A DNA stretch of 43,299 nucleotides, taken from NCBI GenBank assembly GCA_025354885.1, contig JANXLY010000331.1, positions 1 through 43,299 of the forward strand, written 5' to 3'. Origin of the DNA: Acidobacteriota bacterium (lineage in GTDB: Bacteria > Acidobacteriota > Terriglobia > Bryobacterales > Bryobacteraceae). The notes beneath the pieces were generated by a model. That model had not been told where the DNA came from, made no database searches, and was given only the letters and a program-made list of their open reading frames with translations. The position numbers were made by a program, and so were the translations under genes. Shown here piece by piece: positions 8,945-16,473 of this stretch (positions are counted from its first letter, which is position 1; each line of letters starts with the position of its first letter).

Positions 8945-9823
8945 CTAAGCTGCCTGCCATTCGAGAGCCCGTAACTTCGCACTTCGCGAAGCCGGATTGC
9001 GTCTCACTTCCTCATCACTGGGTTTGACAACGTGTTTGGTCAGGATTTTGGCCTGGCCTGCGCGTTGAAATTCCTGAAAACGCTGCTTGGCGATTCTGTC
9101 TTCTGAACTCATAAAAGTCAGCGCCACTACTCGTCCACCTGGTGCCATCAAGCCCGGCAACGCTTCCAGTAAAGCTTTCAATTCTTCGAGCTCGCGGTTT
9201 ACAAAAAGCCGCAAAGCCATGAAGGTTTTAGTTGCCGGCGAAATCTTTGTGTCCCGGGCCCCGACCCCTTGACCAGCGAGCTGGGCAAGCTGTCTGGTAC
9301 TCGTAATGGGTCTGGCCCGGACCACTGCTCTGGCTATTGCCCGCGATCTCCATTCTTCGCCGTACTCGTAGAGTATTGAGGCGAGTTCTTTTTCGGAGTA
9401 CGTGTTTACCACGTCCCCCGCGTTCAGATCCTGGTCGGAGTCGCGCGACATTCTCATGTCGACTGGACCATCGAGGCGAAAAGAAAATCCGCGTTCGGGT
9501 TCTGTCAGCTGTTTCATGCTGACGCCCAAGTCCACGAATAATCCATCCAGCTTCTCGATGCCCAACTCCTTCAATCTTTCCGGGAATGTGGAGAAGACGC
9601 CTTTGGTGGGCCGAATGCGCGCTGCAAATTCCAGCGTATTTTCGATCGCCACGGCTAGGCTCTCTCCATCCCTGTCGTTCATCACAAGGACTCCGGAATC
9701 GAGGAGGGCAGCAATTTGTTTAGAATGGCCCCCCATTCCAGCAGTCATGTCAGCAACCCTGCTATCGCTACGAAGCGCAAGGTATTCGAGCACCTCCTCG
9801 GACATCACCGGGAAGTGCGCCAT
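8945..9823 (-). CDS. rsmH: 16S rRNA (cytosine(1402)-N(4))-methyltransferase
   Basis: RsmH (MraW) methylates N4 of C1402 in the 16S rRNA decoding centre using S-adenosylmethionine. The N-terminus HFPVMSEEVLEYL is typical, and the SAM-binding loop is ADMTAGMGGHSKQI at about residues 24-37. Further family motifs are GLFVDLGVSMKQL, GFSFRLDGPVDMRM, ATKTFMALRLFVNRELEEL and, near the end, NPASRSAKLRALE. The length of 292 residues is slightly short but complete. The gene begins 6 bp after mraZ, the standard mraZ-rsmH pairing at the head of dcw clusters. Confidence 0.97.
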   Translation of the reverse strand: MAHFPVMSEEVLEYLALRSDSRVADMTAGMGGHSKQIAALLDSGVLVMNDRDGESLAVAIENTLEFAARIRPTKGVFSTFPERLKELGIEKLDGLFVDLGVSMKQLTEPERGFSFRLDGPVDMRMSRDSDQDLNAGDVVNTYSEKELASILYEYGEEWRSRAIARAVVRARPITSTRQLAQLAGQGVGARDTKISPATKTFMALRLFVNRELEELKALLEALPGLMAPGGRVVALTFMSSEDRIAKQRFQEFQRAGQAKILTKHVVKPSDEEVRRNPASRSAKLRALEWQAA

Positions 9824-9829
9824 AAATCT

Positions 9830-10321
9830 TTACCGCAAACCGAGCTGGCGCATCCGCTTGGCGGAATCTGCCGGCTTGACACGGCTCTTGTCGCGCATTG
9901 CGGCGTAACGTTGAGCGGTCATCACTACAAAGTGATCGCGATCTTTTCCGATGTGACAGGCCGAAGGCAGCTCGGTCAAACCGAGCCGCTGCCGAAGAAC
10001 CGGGGGGAGGTGAAAACGGCCGTCTGTGTCGAGGGAAACATCCGCGCCGAGATCGCGCATGCGAAAGAGAGTGTCTTCTGCGTCATCCTGCAGTTCAGGA
10101 TTGAGAGCAAGCTCTTCTATCAAAGAGCATTGCTTCAGGAACGCATCTCGGGTATAGATGTGTATATCGAGTTCGTCGTATGAAGTTAAAAAGAACTGTG
10201 CACCCAGAGTGTTCATGTGTTTCACGTAATCCGCAGGAATTTTCAGCCGGCCTTTGGCGTCGACAGAGCAGTCGTAATATGCCAAAGGCACTGGAGCCCC
10301 GGGTTGGAGTTGCTCTGTCAT
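9830..10321 (-). CDS. mraZ: MraZ, dcw-cluster transcriptional regulator
   Basis: MraZ is a DNA-binding protein with two AbrB-like SpoVT half domains that in E. coli regulates its own dcw operon. Each half carries the recognisable core: VDAKGRLKIPADYV near residue 22 and LDTDGRFHLPPVLRQRLGL near residue 103. The frame extends to 10411, but those upstream codons are not family-like. The ATG at 10321 (MTEQLQPG) gives 163 residues, close to the usual 140-160. As the first gene of the cluster it likely sets the dcw promoter, which should lie in the interval shared with ppa. I did not find convincing TGGGN repeats with the spacing known for the E. coli MraZ box. Confidence 0.93.
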   Translation of the reverse strand: MTEQLQPGAPVPLAYYDCSVDAKGRLKIPADYVKHMNTLGAQFFLTSYDELDIHIYTRDAFLKQCSLIEELALNPELQDDAEDTLFRMRDLGADVSLDTDGRFHLPPVLRQRLGLTELPSACHIGKDRDHFVVMTAQRYAAMRDKSRVKPADSAKRMRQLGLR

Positions 10322-10434
10322 TGTCGGTTTCTGCTGATTCTGGGAAAACGGTACACTTTCGGACACCGCCAGACACAAATTGATCTTACGGCGAAATTGC
10401 TGGGGTTGCAAGAACAGAATTGAATTTTTTTCTA

Positions 10435-10450
10435 TACCCCCATGGGGGTA
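10435..10450. promoter_or_regulatory. 16-bp perfect palindrome in the mraZ-ppa intergenic region
   Basis: TACCCCCATGGGGGTA is a perfect palindrome in the roughly 210-bp interval between divergent mraZ and ppa, preceded by an A/T-rich tract. It is well placed to act on either promoter. Runs of C and G flanked by TA resemble operators of the CsoR/RcnR/FrmR family, and the GGGG content might also suit MraZ, but neither regulator is demonstrated here. Function is inferred from symmetry and position only. Confidence 0.4.
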
Positions 10451-10531
10451 GGAAGTTTCGCATTTTGTTCGTGTTAGCGATTGAAAGATCTCGCGGTTTG
10501 TGAAGTGCTTGTTTGCTACATTGAAAAGGCA

Positions 10532-11083
10532 ATGATTGGCCAGTCTTTATACGACATTGAGCCCGGCGATGAGTCGCCGGAGGTAGTACGGATGATCGTG
10601 GAAATCCCGATGGGATCCGCGAACAAATATGAGTACGACGCGGAGTTCGGACTCTTTCGACTGGATCGATCGCTGTATGCGTCGGTTCACTATCCCGGAG
10701 ATTACGGGTTTATACCAGGGACGCTGGCTGAGGATCACGATCCGCTGGACATCCTGGTGCTAGTGCAGAATCCGAGCATAACGGGTTGCCTGATGATGGT
10801 GCGCCCGGTGGGGATTCTGAACATGATCGACAGTTCGGAGCGGGATCAGAAGATTCTTGCAGTGCCGGTGAGGAACCCAAGATTTGAACAGATCCACACG
10901 ATCGATCAGGTGTTTCCGCATACGAGGAGAGAGATCGAGCACTTCTTCACGATCTACAAGGAGCTTGAGGGCAAGCGCACTGTGATGGAAGGCTGGGGCG
11001 GGCCGAAAGAAGCGCGCAAGGCAATTCTTGAATCGCGCCAGAGCTACATGGAAGCGAAGGAAGCTCCCGGCAAGCCGCTGTAA
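10532..11083 (+). CDS. ppa: Inorganic pyrophosphatase, family I
   Basis: This enzyme hydrolyses pyrophosphate to phosphate in the cytoplasm and pulls biosynthetic reactions forward. The family I features are the start MVEIP-like MIVEIPMGSANKYEYD, the conserved YPGDYGFIPGTLAEDHDPLDILVL with the metal-binding acidic cluster, and the PHTRREIEHFFTIYKELEGK helix with a downstream W-GG. The frame is open from 10481, but the ATG at 10532 (MIGQSLYDIEPG) has AAAGG just upstream and gives 183 residues, the normal size. Its TAA overlaps the ATG of the following SDR gene as TAATG, so the two are probably co-translated. Confidence 0.95.
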   Translation: MIGQSLYDIEPGDESPEVVRMIVEIPMGSANKYEYDAEFGLFRLDRSLYASVHYPGDYGFIPGTLAEDHDPLDILVLVQNPSITGCLMMVRPVGILNMIDSSERDQKILAVPVRNPRFEQIHTIDQVFPHTRREIEHFFTIYKELEGKRTVMEGWGGPKEARKAILESRQSYMEAKEAPGKPL

Positions 11084-11760
11084 TGGGTAGCCTTGCACAC
11101 AAGGCTGCACTGGTGACTGGGGCGGCCTCGGGGATTGGACTTGCGACGGCGGATTTACTGGAGCGCGAGGGAGCGCATGTTTATCGAGCGGATATTGCGA
11201 GCGGGGCTGGGGTGCATCTTGATGTGACCGACGAGGGTAGCTGGGTTACGGCGTTGCTGCAAATTCCCAAGCTGGATATCTTTGTTCATTCGGCCGGGAT
11301 CGCGAGTGTGTCTCTGATTGAAGGATGCAGCTTTGAGGATTGGCGGCGGGTGTTGGCTGTAAATCTCGATGGTGCGTTTCTGGGGTTGAAGCATGTGCTG
11401 CCGATGATGCGGAAGAATCCTGGAGGAGGGAGCGTGATCCTGATTGGATCTGCTTCCGGAATTAAGCCGGCGGCTGGCGCGGCGGCGTATTGCAGCTCGA
11501 AGGCAGCACTGGGGATGCTGGCGAAGTGTGCGGCGCTTGAAGCGAAGGACGCGAATGTGCGGGTGAACTGGATTAGTCCGGCGGGGGTTGTGACGCCGAT
11601 GTGGAAGGATTTGCCGGAGGTGCCGGACCGGTCGAAACATCCGTTGCATCGAATGGCTTTTCCGGATGAGGTGGCAGAGGCGATACTGTTTTTGGCTGGG
11701 GATGGTGCTGCGGGGATTACGGGGACTGAGCTGCGGCTGGACGCTGGCTATACGCTTTAG
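11083..11760 (+). CDS. SDR-family NAD(P)-dependent oxidoreductase
   Basis: A classical short-chain dehydrogenase/reductase. The N-terminal cofactor loop is VTGAASGIGLA (TGxxxGxG), an HSAGIAS segment replaces the NAG motif, NLDGAFLG follows, the catalytic serine lies in LIGSASG, and the active-site YCSSK gives the YxxxK pair. The C-terminus ITGTELRLDAGYTL is typical of the family. At 225 residues it is short but complete. The substrate cannot be told from sequence. It overlaps the pyrophosphatase stop by one base, so the two genes form a small operon, although no metabolic link between them is obvious. Confidence 0.9.
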   Translation: MGSLAHKAALVTGAASGIGLATADLLEREGAHVYRADIASGAGVHLDVTDEGSWVTALLQIPKLDIFVHSAGIASVSLIEGCSFEDWRRVLAVNLDGAFLGLKHVLPMMRKNPGGGSVILIGSASGIKPAAGAAAYCSSKAALGMLAKCAALEAKDANVRVNWISPAGVVTPMWKDLPEVPDRSKHPLHRMAFPDEVAEAILFLAGDGAAGITGTELRLDAGYTL

Positions 11761-11770
11761 AAAATAAGTC

Positions 11771-11824
11771 TTGAATTGTGTTGCGCCTCGTGCTAGATTT
11801 CTAGCATGTGCTGGAAAACTAGCA
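11771..11824 (+). promoter_or_regulatory. Promoter and tandem BlaI-type operators of the blaI-M56 pair
   Basis: A sigma70-like promoter is visible: TTGAAT at 11771-11776, a 17-bp spacer, and TAGATT at 11794-11799. Two dyads follow each other with an 18-bp offset. The first is TGCTAGATTTCTAGCA (11791-11806), with perfect 7-bp arms, and it covers the -10. The second is TGCTGGAAAACTAGCA (11809-11824), which is imperfect. BlaI/MecI repressors bind dyads of this kind near their own promoters, so autorepression is likely. The AGGA ribosome site of blaI lies just after the second dyad. Confidence 0.75.
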
Positions 11825-11831
11825 GGAACGT

Positions 11832-12200
11832 ATGAGCGAAACACTGAGTCGGCGTGAGCGGCAAATCATGGATGTACTGCATCGGCAGGGGCAGGCGAGT
11901 GCGGCGGATATCGAAGCGGCGCTGCCGGATGCGCCGAGCTATTCGGCGGTGAGGGCGCACTTGCGGACGCTTGAAGAGAAGGGGCATGTGCGGCATGAGA
12001 CGGAGCAGCTGCGGTATGTGTACTATCCGACGGTGAGCCCGGAGCGGGCGCGGAAGTCTGCGGTGCGGCATCTGGTGGAAACATTTTTTGGGGGGTCTTC
12101 GACCGATGCCGTGGCGGCGCTGCTGGATCCGAAATCGGCGAAGCTGCCGAAAGCGGATCTGGACCGACTGGCGCGGCTGATTGAGGAGGCGCGGAAATGA
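11832..12200 (+). CDS. blaI: BlaI/MecI/CopY-family transcriptional repressor
   Basis: A 122-residue winged-helix repressor. The N-terminal DNA-binding domain reads LSRRERQIMDVLHRQG, then ADIEAALPDAPSYSAVRAHLRTLEEKGHVRH, the standard BlaI helix-turn-helix and wing. The C-terminal half (RKSAVRHLVETFFGGSSTDAVAALLD) is the dimerisation helix region. In the characterised beta-lactamase systems the partner BlaR1 peptidase inactivates this repressor after sensing drug. Here the M56 gene overlaps its stop by 4 bp (ATGA), and tandem dyads in the promoter suggest autorepression. No beta-lactamase gene is adjacent, so the regulated target may be elsewhere. Confidence 0.93.
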   Translation: MSETLSRRERQIMDVLHRQGQASAADIEAALPDAPSYSAVRAHLRTLEEKGHVRHETEQLRYVYYPTVSPERARKSAVRHLVETFFGGSSTDAVAALLDPKSAKLPKADLDRLARLIEEARK

Positions 12201-13738
12201 GCGAGCGGATCTGGACGATTGTGTTGCAGAGTTCGGTGTTGCTGGGGAGTGCCGGATTGATTGCGTGGCTATTGCAGAGGCATGGCGCGGCGCTGAGGCA
12301 CTCTGTGTGGACGCTGGCGCTGGTGTTTGTGTTGTTGCTGCCGCTTTGGCCGGAGATGATCGAGGTTGCACCGATTGCCGTGGCGGTGGGGCCGACCCGA
12401 ATTTTTGTGACAGCGAATGGTGGAGGGGTGAGCCGTAGCTTTGACTGGGCGAGCGCTCTTGAGATGATCTGGCTGGCAGGTGTGGTGTTGTTGCTGATGC
12501 GAGTGGTGGTGGGGCAAGTGCGAGGGGAGTTGTTGCGGCGGCGAGGGATCGCGTGGCGCGAGGAATGTTTTCTATCACCGGATCTATCAGTGCCGGTAGT
12601 TTGTGGACTTTGGTCACCAAGGGTGTTGTTGCCCCTGGAGGCTGAGGGCTGGCCTGTCGGGAGACTGGCGGCGGTGTTGGCGCATGAACGGATGCATGTA
12701 TTGCGGCGTGACCTGTGGTGGCAACTTGTGGCGCAGGTGACGTGTGCGTTTTATTGGCCGAATCCTCTGGTGTGGCTGGCGGGGCGAGCCCAGCAGCGAG
12801 AGTGTGAACAAGCCTGTGACGATGGCGTAGTGAGCTCTGGCGTGGTGGCCACGGATTACGCGGATCATCTGGTTGCGATCGCCCGGAATTTACAGACTCG
12901 GAATCAACTTGAAGGAGGCCTCTCCATGGCCAATCACTCTACTCTTGAACAGCGCCTGAAGGCGTTGTTGAATCCTTTGACTTCGCATCGGCCTGTCTCG
13001 AGAGGCACGCTGGCGTTGACTGCTGTGCTGAGCCTGGCGCTGCTTGCGCCGGTGGCTGGATTGAAGCTGATCGCGCAGACGGCAGGTGGCGTGAAAGGTG
13101 TTGTAAGGGACGCTAGCGGGTCTAATGTTGCAGGGGCGAAGGTGAGCTTGCGCTTTCTGAAGCCAGGGATGACGCAGCGTTTGGAAATGGTGAGGACGAA
13201 TGCGGAAGGCGGGTTTTCGTTTCCAGACATGCCCGAAGACTTCTACTCGATCTTTGTCGAGAAGGAAGGGTTTGCCGTTTTGGCGAACACGATGATCAAG
13301 CTGGGCGGTGCACAGAGCGGGCCACTGGTGTTTACGCTGAATCTGGGTGGGATGAAAGAGACTGTGATGGTGAATGGGGGAATTCTTCCACCTCCCCCGC
13401 CCCCACCACCTCCGCCTGGGCAGGCCATTGCAGTGAGCCCAACCCGGGTGCGCATTGGAGGCAATGTTCAGGCGGCCAAGTTGATCAACAAGGTGACCCC
13501 GATCTATCCGGCGGATTGCAAGGCGGAACGAGTGGAGGGGATCGTGATGCTGAATGCAGTGATCGGCAAGGAGGGTGAGGTATTGACGCTGGAACCGGTG
13601 AATCAGTTTGTGGACAAGAGACTAAGAGAGTCGGCTGTAAGCGCTGTGAAACTGTGGCGCTATCAGCCGACTCTGTTGAACGGGAACCCGGTGGAAGTGA
13701 CGACGCAGATCGAAGTGAACTTCATGCTGATGAGGTAG
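12197..13738 (+). CDS. BlaR1-type M56 metallopeptidase fused to a carboxypeptidase-regulatory domain and TonB C-terminus
   Basis: The N-terminal half resembles the BlaR1/MecR1 membrane peptidase: hydrophobic segments in the first 110 residues, then the zinc motif AHERMHVLRRDLWWQL near residue 160 and ECEQACDDGVV near residue 202. About residues 277-295 form another membrane segment. From about 300 the chain is periplasmic: a carboxypeptidase-regulatory-like beta domain (GVKGVVRDASGSNVAGAKVS), a run of ten prolines near 400, and a TonB C-terminal domain (KVTPIYPADCKAERVEG to the end). The usual penicillin-binding sensor domain is missing. Stop codons of this gene and the convergent Gfo/Idh gene are directly adjacent. 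The input signal is unknown. Confidence 0.9.
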   Translation: MSERIWTIVLQSSVLLGSAGLIAWLLQRHGAALRHSVWTLALVFVLLLPLWPEMIEVAPIAVAVGPTRIFVTANGGGVSRSFDWASALEMIWLAGVVLLLMRVVVGQVRGELLRRRGIAWREECFLSPDLSVPVVCGLWSPRVLLPLEAEGWPVGRLAAVLAHERMHVLRRDLWWQLVAQVTCAFYWPNPLVWLAGRAQQRECEQACDDGVVSSGVVATDYADHLVAIARNLQTRNQLEGGLSMANHSTLEQRLKALLNPLTSHRPVSRGTLALTAVLSLALLAPVAGLKLIAQTAGGVKGVVRDASGSNVAGAKVSLRFLKPGMTQRLEMVRTNAEGGFSFPDMPEDFYSIFVEKEGFAVLANTMIKLGGAQSGPLVFTLNLGGMKETVMVNGGILPPPPPPPPPPGQAIAVSPTRVRIGGNVQAAKLINKVTPIYPADCKAERVEGIVMLNAVIGKEGEVLTLEPVNQFVDKRLRESAVSAVKLWRYQPTLLNGNPVEVTTQIEVNFMLMR

Positions 13739-15076
13739 CTAGGTTTTGATCTTCATGGCGATGGGGTCCCACTGGACCTGACGCTTTTCGAAGTAGCTGA
13801 GGTTGCTGAGGAGGGCGGGCGCTGCGGCACGGAGGCCGAAGGTTGCGTCCTCAATCACCGGGCGATTGTTGCGAATCGCATCAATGAAATTTGCGTGGTG
13901 AGCGTATTGCTCGGTGTATCCGGCAGGGAGACGGTAGCTGTAGCTGGTGGACGGGCGCATGGCGTCGGCGCTCGGTTTCTGGTCAGGATACTTCTTTTTG
14001 TATTCGGCGAGGAAGTTTTCGCGGACAGCCTGAGGGAATGGTTCGAGGTCGTAGCCGGGACGGGCTTCGCGAGGGATGGAATTGACCGTGAAGCCATTGC
14101 CGACGTCGAGGGTGATGTAGCCTTCGGTTCCAACAAAGCGGAAGCTCTGACCGCCGCCGGTGCCGGCTTCGAAATTGACGCGGAGAGTGATCTGGTGAGC
14201 GGCGTGCTTGTCGGTCTTTGCGTAATCGTAGAGGCCGATCATGAGGTCGGGGACATCGCGGCCATCGTTCCAGAAATAGGTGCCACCGGAGGCGAAGACG
14301 CGCTCGGGGCCATTGGAATCCATCACGTAGTGGATGCCGCTGAAGAGGTGTACGAAAAGGTCGCCAGCGATGCCAGTGCCGTAGTCCTGATAGTTGCGCC
14401 AACGGAAGAGCCGGATGGGTTCGAAGGAGCGCTTGGGAGCAGCACCGATGAAGCGATCCCAATCGACTGTGGAGGGAGAGGCGTCGTAGGGGATTACGTA
14501 TTGCCATGCGCCGAGTGCGCTGTTGCGATCATAGAAGGCTTCGATCATGCGGATCTCGCCGATCTTGCCTTCTTTGATGACTTCGCGCAGACGCGAGTAG
14601 AGGATGGAGCTGACGCGCTGGCTGCCGACCTGGAGAATCTTGCCCGTCGCTTTTTCGGCAGCGATGATCTTGTGACCATCGGCGGGATCTTTGACCATGG
14701 GCTTCTGACAGTAGACGTGCTTGCCAGCCTTCATGGCGTCGACGGCCTGAGTGGCGTGCCAGTGGTCGGGAGTGGCGATGATGACGGCGTCAATGTCAGG
14801 ACGGGCGAGGAGTTCGCGGTAGTCGCGGGTGGTGAAAATCTGTTTGCCAAAGCGTTCTTTGGCATTGGTGAGGCGGCCCTCGTAGATGTCGGCGACGGCG
14901 ACGAACTCGACACCGGGGACGGTGGAGATGGTTTTGACGTCACCAAAACCCATGTTGCCCATGCCGATGCAACCGACACGGATTTTGTCATTCGGCGATA
15001 CCTTCTGGGCTTGGGCCAAATTGGCCGCTGCGCCGCCGATGGCGCTGACTTCTAAAAATTCTCTTCTTGTCGACAT
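13739..15076 (-). CDS. Gfo/Idh/MocA-family oxidoreductase with Tat-type signal
   Basis: The first residues STRREFLEVSAIGGAAANLAQ look like a twin-arginine signal (RRxFL), so the enzyme is probably exported folded with its cofactor. The Rossmann domain follows with RVGCIGMGNMGFGDVKTI at about residues 32-49, then DAVIIATPDHWHATQAVDAM and HVYCQKPMVKD, where QKP replaces the common EKP motif. The C-terminal half is the alpha/beta substrate domain. The length of 445 residues matches acidobacterial and planctomycete members acting on sugars or cyclitols. The divergent neighbour is a TIM-barrel isomerase, a common partner, suggesting one sugar-conversion pathway. The substrate is unknown. Confidence 0.9.
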   Translation of the reverse strand: MSTRREFLEVSAIGGAAANLAQAQKVSPNDKIRVGCIGMGNMGFGDVKTISTVPGVEFVAVADIYEGRLTNAKERFGKQIFTTRDYRELLARPDIDAVIIATPDHWHATQAVDAMKAGKHVYCQKPMVKDPADGHKIIAAEKATGKILQVGSQRVSSILYSRLREVIKEGKIGEIRMIEAFYDRNSALGAWQYVIPYDASPSTVDWDRFIGAAPKRSFEPIRLFRWRNYQDYGTGIAGDLFVHLFSGIHYVMDSNGPERVFASGGTYFWNDGRDVPDLMIGLYDYAKTDKHAAHQITLRVNFEAGTGGGQSFRFVGTEGYITLDVGNGFTVNSIPREARPGYDLEPFPQAVRENFLAEYKKKYPDQKPSADAMRPSTSYSYRLPAGYTEQYAHHANFIDAIRNNRPVIEDATFGLRAAAPALLSNLSYFEKRQVQWDPIAMKIKT

Positions 15077-15092
15077 GATCTAAACTCAGGAT

Positions 15093-15980
15093 ATGTCAAT
15101 CTCGCGCCGTACTGTGATCGCAACTTCGATTGCTCCTCTATTGATGGCTCAACCGCGTCAGCGGATCGCCGTTTCGACCTACTCGTTCTGGCACTTTCAA
15201 CCGGTAAAGTTTCCGATCGAGACTGTGATAGATCAAGCCTATTTAATGGGCTTTGACGGTGTGGAACTGCTGCATCGTCAGTTTGCTTCTGAAGAGAAGA
15301 GCTACCTGAATGCGTTGAAGCAGAGGGCCTGGGACAAGGGGCTCGACATGCCAATGCTGTCGATCCATCAGGATTTTGTGTCGCCGGATGCAGCGGAGCG
15401 GAAGCAGCAGGTCGACCATACGAAGCACTGCATCGATCTTGCATCGCAGCTGGGAATTCCCTGTGTGCGCCTGAATTCCGGGCGCTGGAAGACGATCAAG
15501 AGCTTTGACGATTTGATGAAGGCGAAGGGCGATGAGCCACCGATTGCGGGCTACAAAGAAGCGGATGCGATTGGATGGTGTGTGGATTCGATTCGCGAGA
15601 TTCTGCCGCATGCCGAGGCTGCGGGGGTGAAGCTGGCGCTGGAAAATCATTGGGGGCTTACGACAAAGATCCCGACGCTGTTGCAGATCTGGAAGACGGT
15701 GAATTCGCCGTGGTTGGGGATCAATCTTGATACCGGAAATTATCCGGATCATTATTATGAGGGGATTGCGCAACTGGCACCTCACGCCAATATTGTGCAG
15801 GCGAAAACTTATCATGGGGGCGGTGTCTGGTACACGCTGGATCTGGATTACAAGCGGATCGCGGGGATCTTGCGAGCGGCGAAATTTAGTGGCTGGGTGA
15901 GCCTGGAGATGGAAGGGAAAGAGGATGCGATGACGGCAGTGCCCAAGAGCCTGAAGTTGCTTCGCCAAGCGTTTGCATGA
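15093..15980 (+). CDS. Sugar phosphate isomerase/epimerase-like TIM-barrel protein
   Basis: An AP-endonuclease-2-type TIM barrel. A short N-terminal segment [21 protein letters not shown] has a twin arginine and hydrophobic core, suggesting Tat export like its divergent neighbour. The barrel strands carry [72 protein letters not shown] and GWVSLEMEG. The E, D, H and E residues in these strands match metal ligands of the xylose-isomerase-like family. At 295 residues it is full length. Only 16 bp separate its ATG from that of the Gfo/Idh gene, so the promoters must lie inside the opposing coding regions. Its stop overlaps the next ORF. Confidence 0.88.
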   Translation: MSISRRTVIATSIAPLLMAQPRQRIAVSTYSFWHFQPVKFPIETVIDQAYLMGFDGVELLHRQFASEEKSYLNALKQRAWDKGLDMPMLSIHQDFVSPDAAERKQQVDHTKHCIDLASQLGIPCVRLNSGRWKTIKSFDDLMKAKGDEPPIAGYKEADAIGWCVDSIREILPHAEAAGVKLALENHWGLTTKIPTLLQIWKTVNSPWLGINLDTGNYPDHYYEGIAQLAPHANIVQAKTYHGGGVWYTLDLDYKRIAGILRAAKFSGWVSLEMEGKEDAMTAVPKSLKLLRQAFA

Positions 15981-16159
15981 TGGATGAAGCGGTGCGAATG
16001 AAGCATGCCGAAGAGAAGGCCAAGCTTGGAGCGGCGCGGCTGGAGAACCGGAAAAAAGTGCGGCAATTGCTTGAAGAGTTTTGGAGTCTGCCCACGGTCG
16101 GGCCGATGTTGACCGATGCGGATTTGTATGACGACGACGGACTTCCGAAATCACTGTGA
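15977..16159 (+). CDS. VapB-like antitoxin remnant
   Basis: A 60-residue, highly charged helical protein ending in [16 protein letters not shown]. That ending resembles the C-terminal toxin-binding tail of VapB antitoxins of the Rv0623 type, which often finish in ..LYDExGLP. The expected ribbon-helix-helix DNA-binding N-terminus is missing: the ORF begins at the equivalent of EAVRxKxAEEK. Its ATG overlaps the stop of the isomerase gene (ATGATGG), so the 5' part may have been deleted when this locus fused to that gene. It is followed by a VapC-like gene overlapping by 4 bases (GTGA), as in intact modules. The family assignment rests on motif memory. Confidence 0.6.
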   Translation: MMDEAVRMKHAEEKAKLGAARLENRKKVRQLLEEFWSLPTVGPMLTDADLYDDDGLPKSL

Positions 16160-16473
16160 TCTTGTTGCGGGAAAGTGATCAGGTTTGGATCAGCCCAATG
16201 AATTGGTGGGAAGTGATGGTTCGGGCGCGAACGATGAAAGGCGAAGAAGGGGAGCGAGTTGCCCTTGACTTGATGGAGGTTCACCAAGTTGAGGTAGCTT
16301 TGATTGGATCTGAAGACGCCAGTGTTGCCTTTGAGGCTTTCAGGCAGTATGGCGGACGTCCAGCGCGATTGAATATGGGGGATTGCTTTGCTTATGCGCT
16401 GGCGAAGCAGAAGGATCTTCCGCTTTTGTTTCAGGGGAACGATTTTGCAGCTACCGATGTGAAGGTGGCTTAG
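16156..16473 (+). pseudogene. VapC-like PIN-domain toxin lacking its N-terminal catalytic strand
   Basis: The C-terminal two thirds are clearly a PIN-domain VapC: WISPMNWWEVMVRA with the second conserved acid, then RLNMGDCFAYALAKQKDLPLLFQGNDFAATDV with the last conserved acids and the family tail. The expected start, a strand of the form VIDTSAhhAIL with the first catalytic aspartate and about 25-30 further residues, is absent. The GTG-started ORF opens directly at [13 protein letters not shown] and is 105 residues rather than about 130. Upstream codons in frame reach a TGA within a few codons. The ribonuclease is therefore probably inactive. It ends overlapping the lysA stop by 3 bp in convergent orientation. 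Confidence 0.65.

Noticed and set aside
9337..9908. Plus-strand frames inside rsmH and mraZ
   Set aside because: Antisense to well-conserved rsmH and mraZ; arginine- and serine-rich shadow composition.
10322..10531. An E. coli-type MraZ box upstream of mraZ
   Set aside because: TGGGG occurs twice, but 42 bp apart rather than in repeats with a 10-bp period, so the box cannot be claimed.
13895..15055. A 386-codon plus-strand frame antisense to the Gfo/Idh gene
   Set aside because: The sense gene has complete family motifs; the antisense product is an acidic, valine- and alanine-rich shadow with no recognisable domain.
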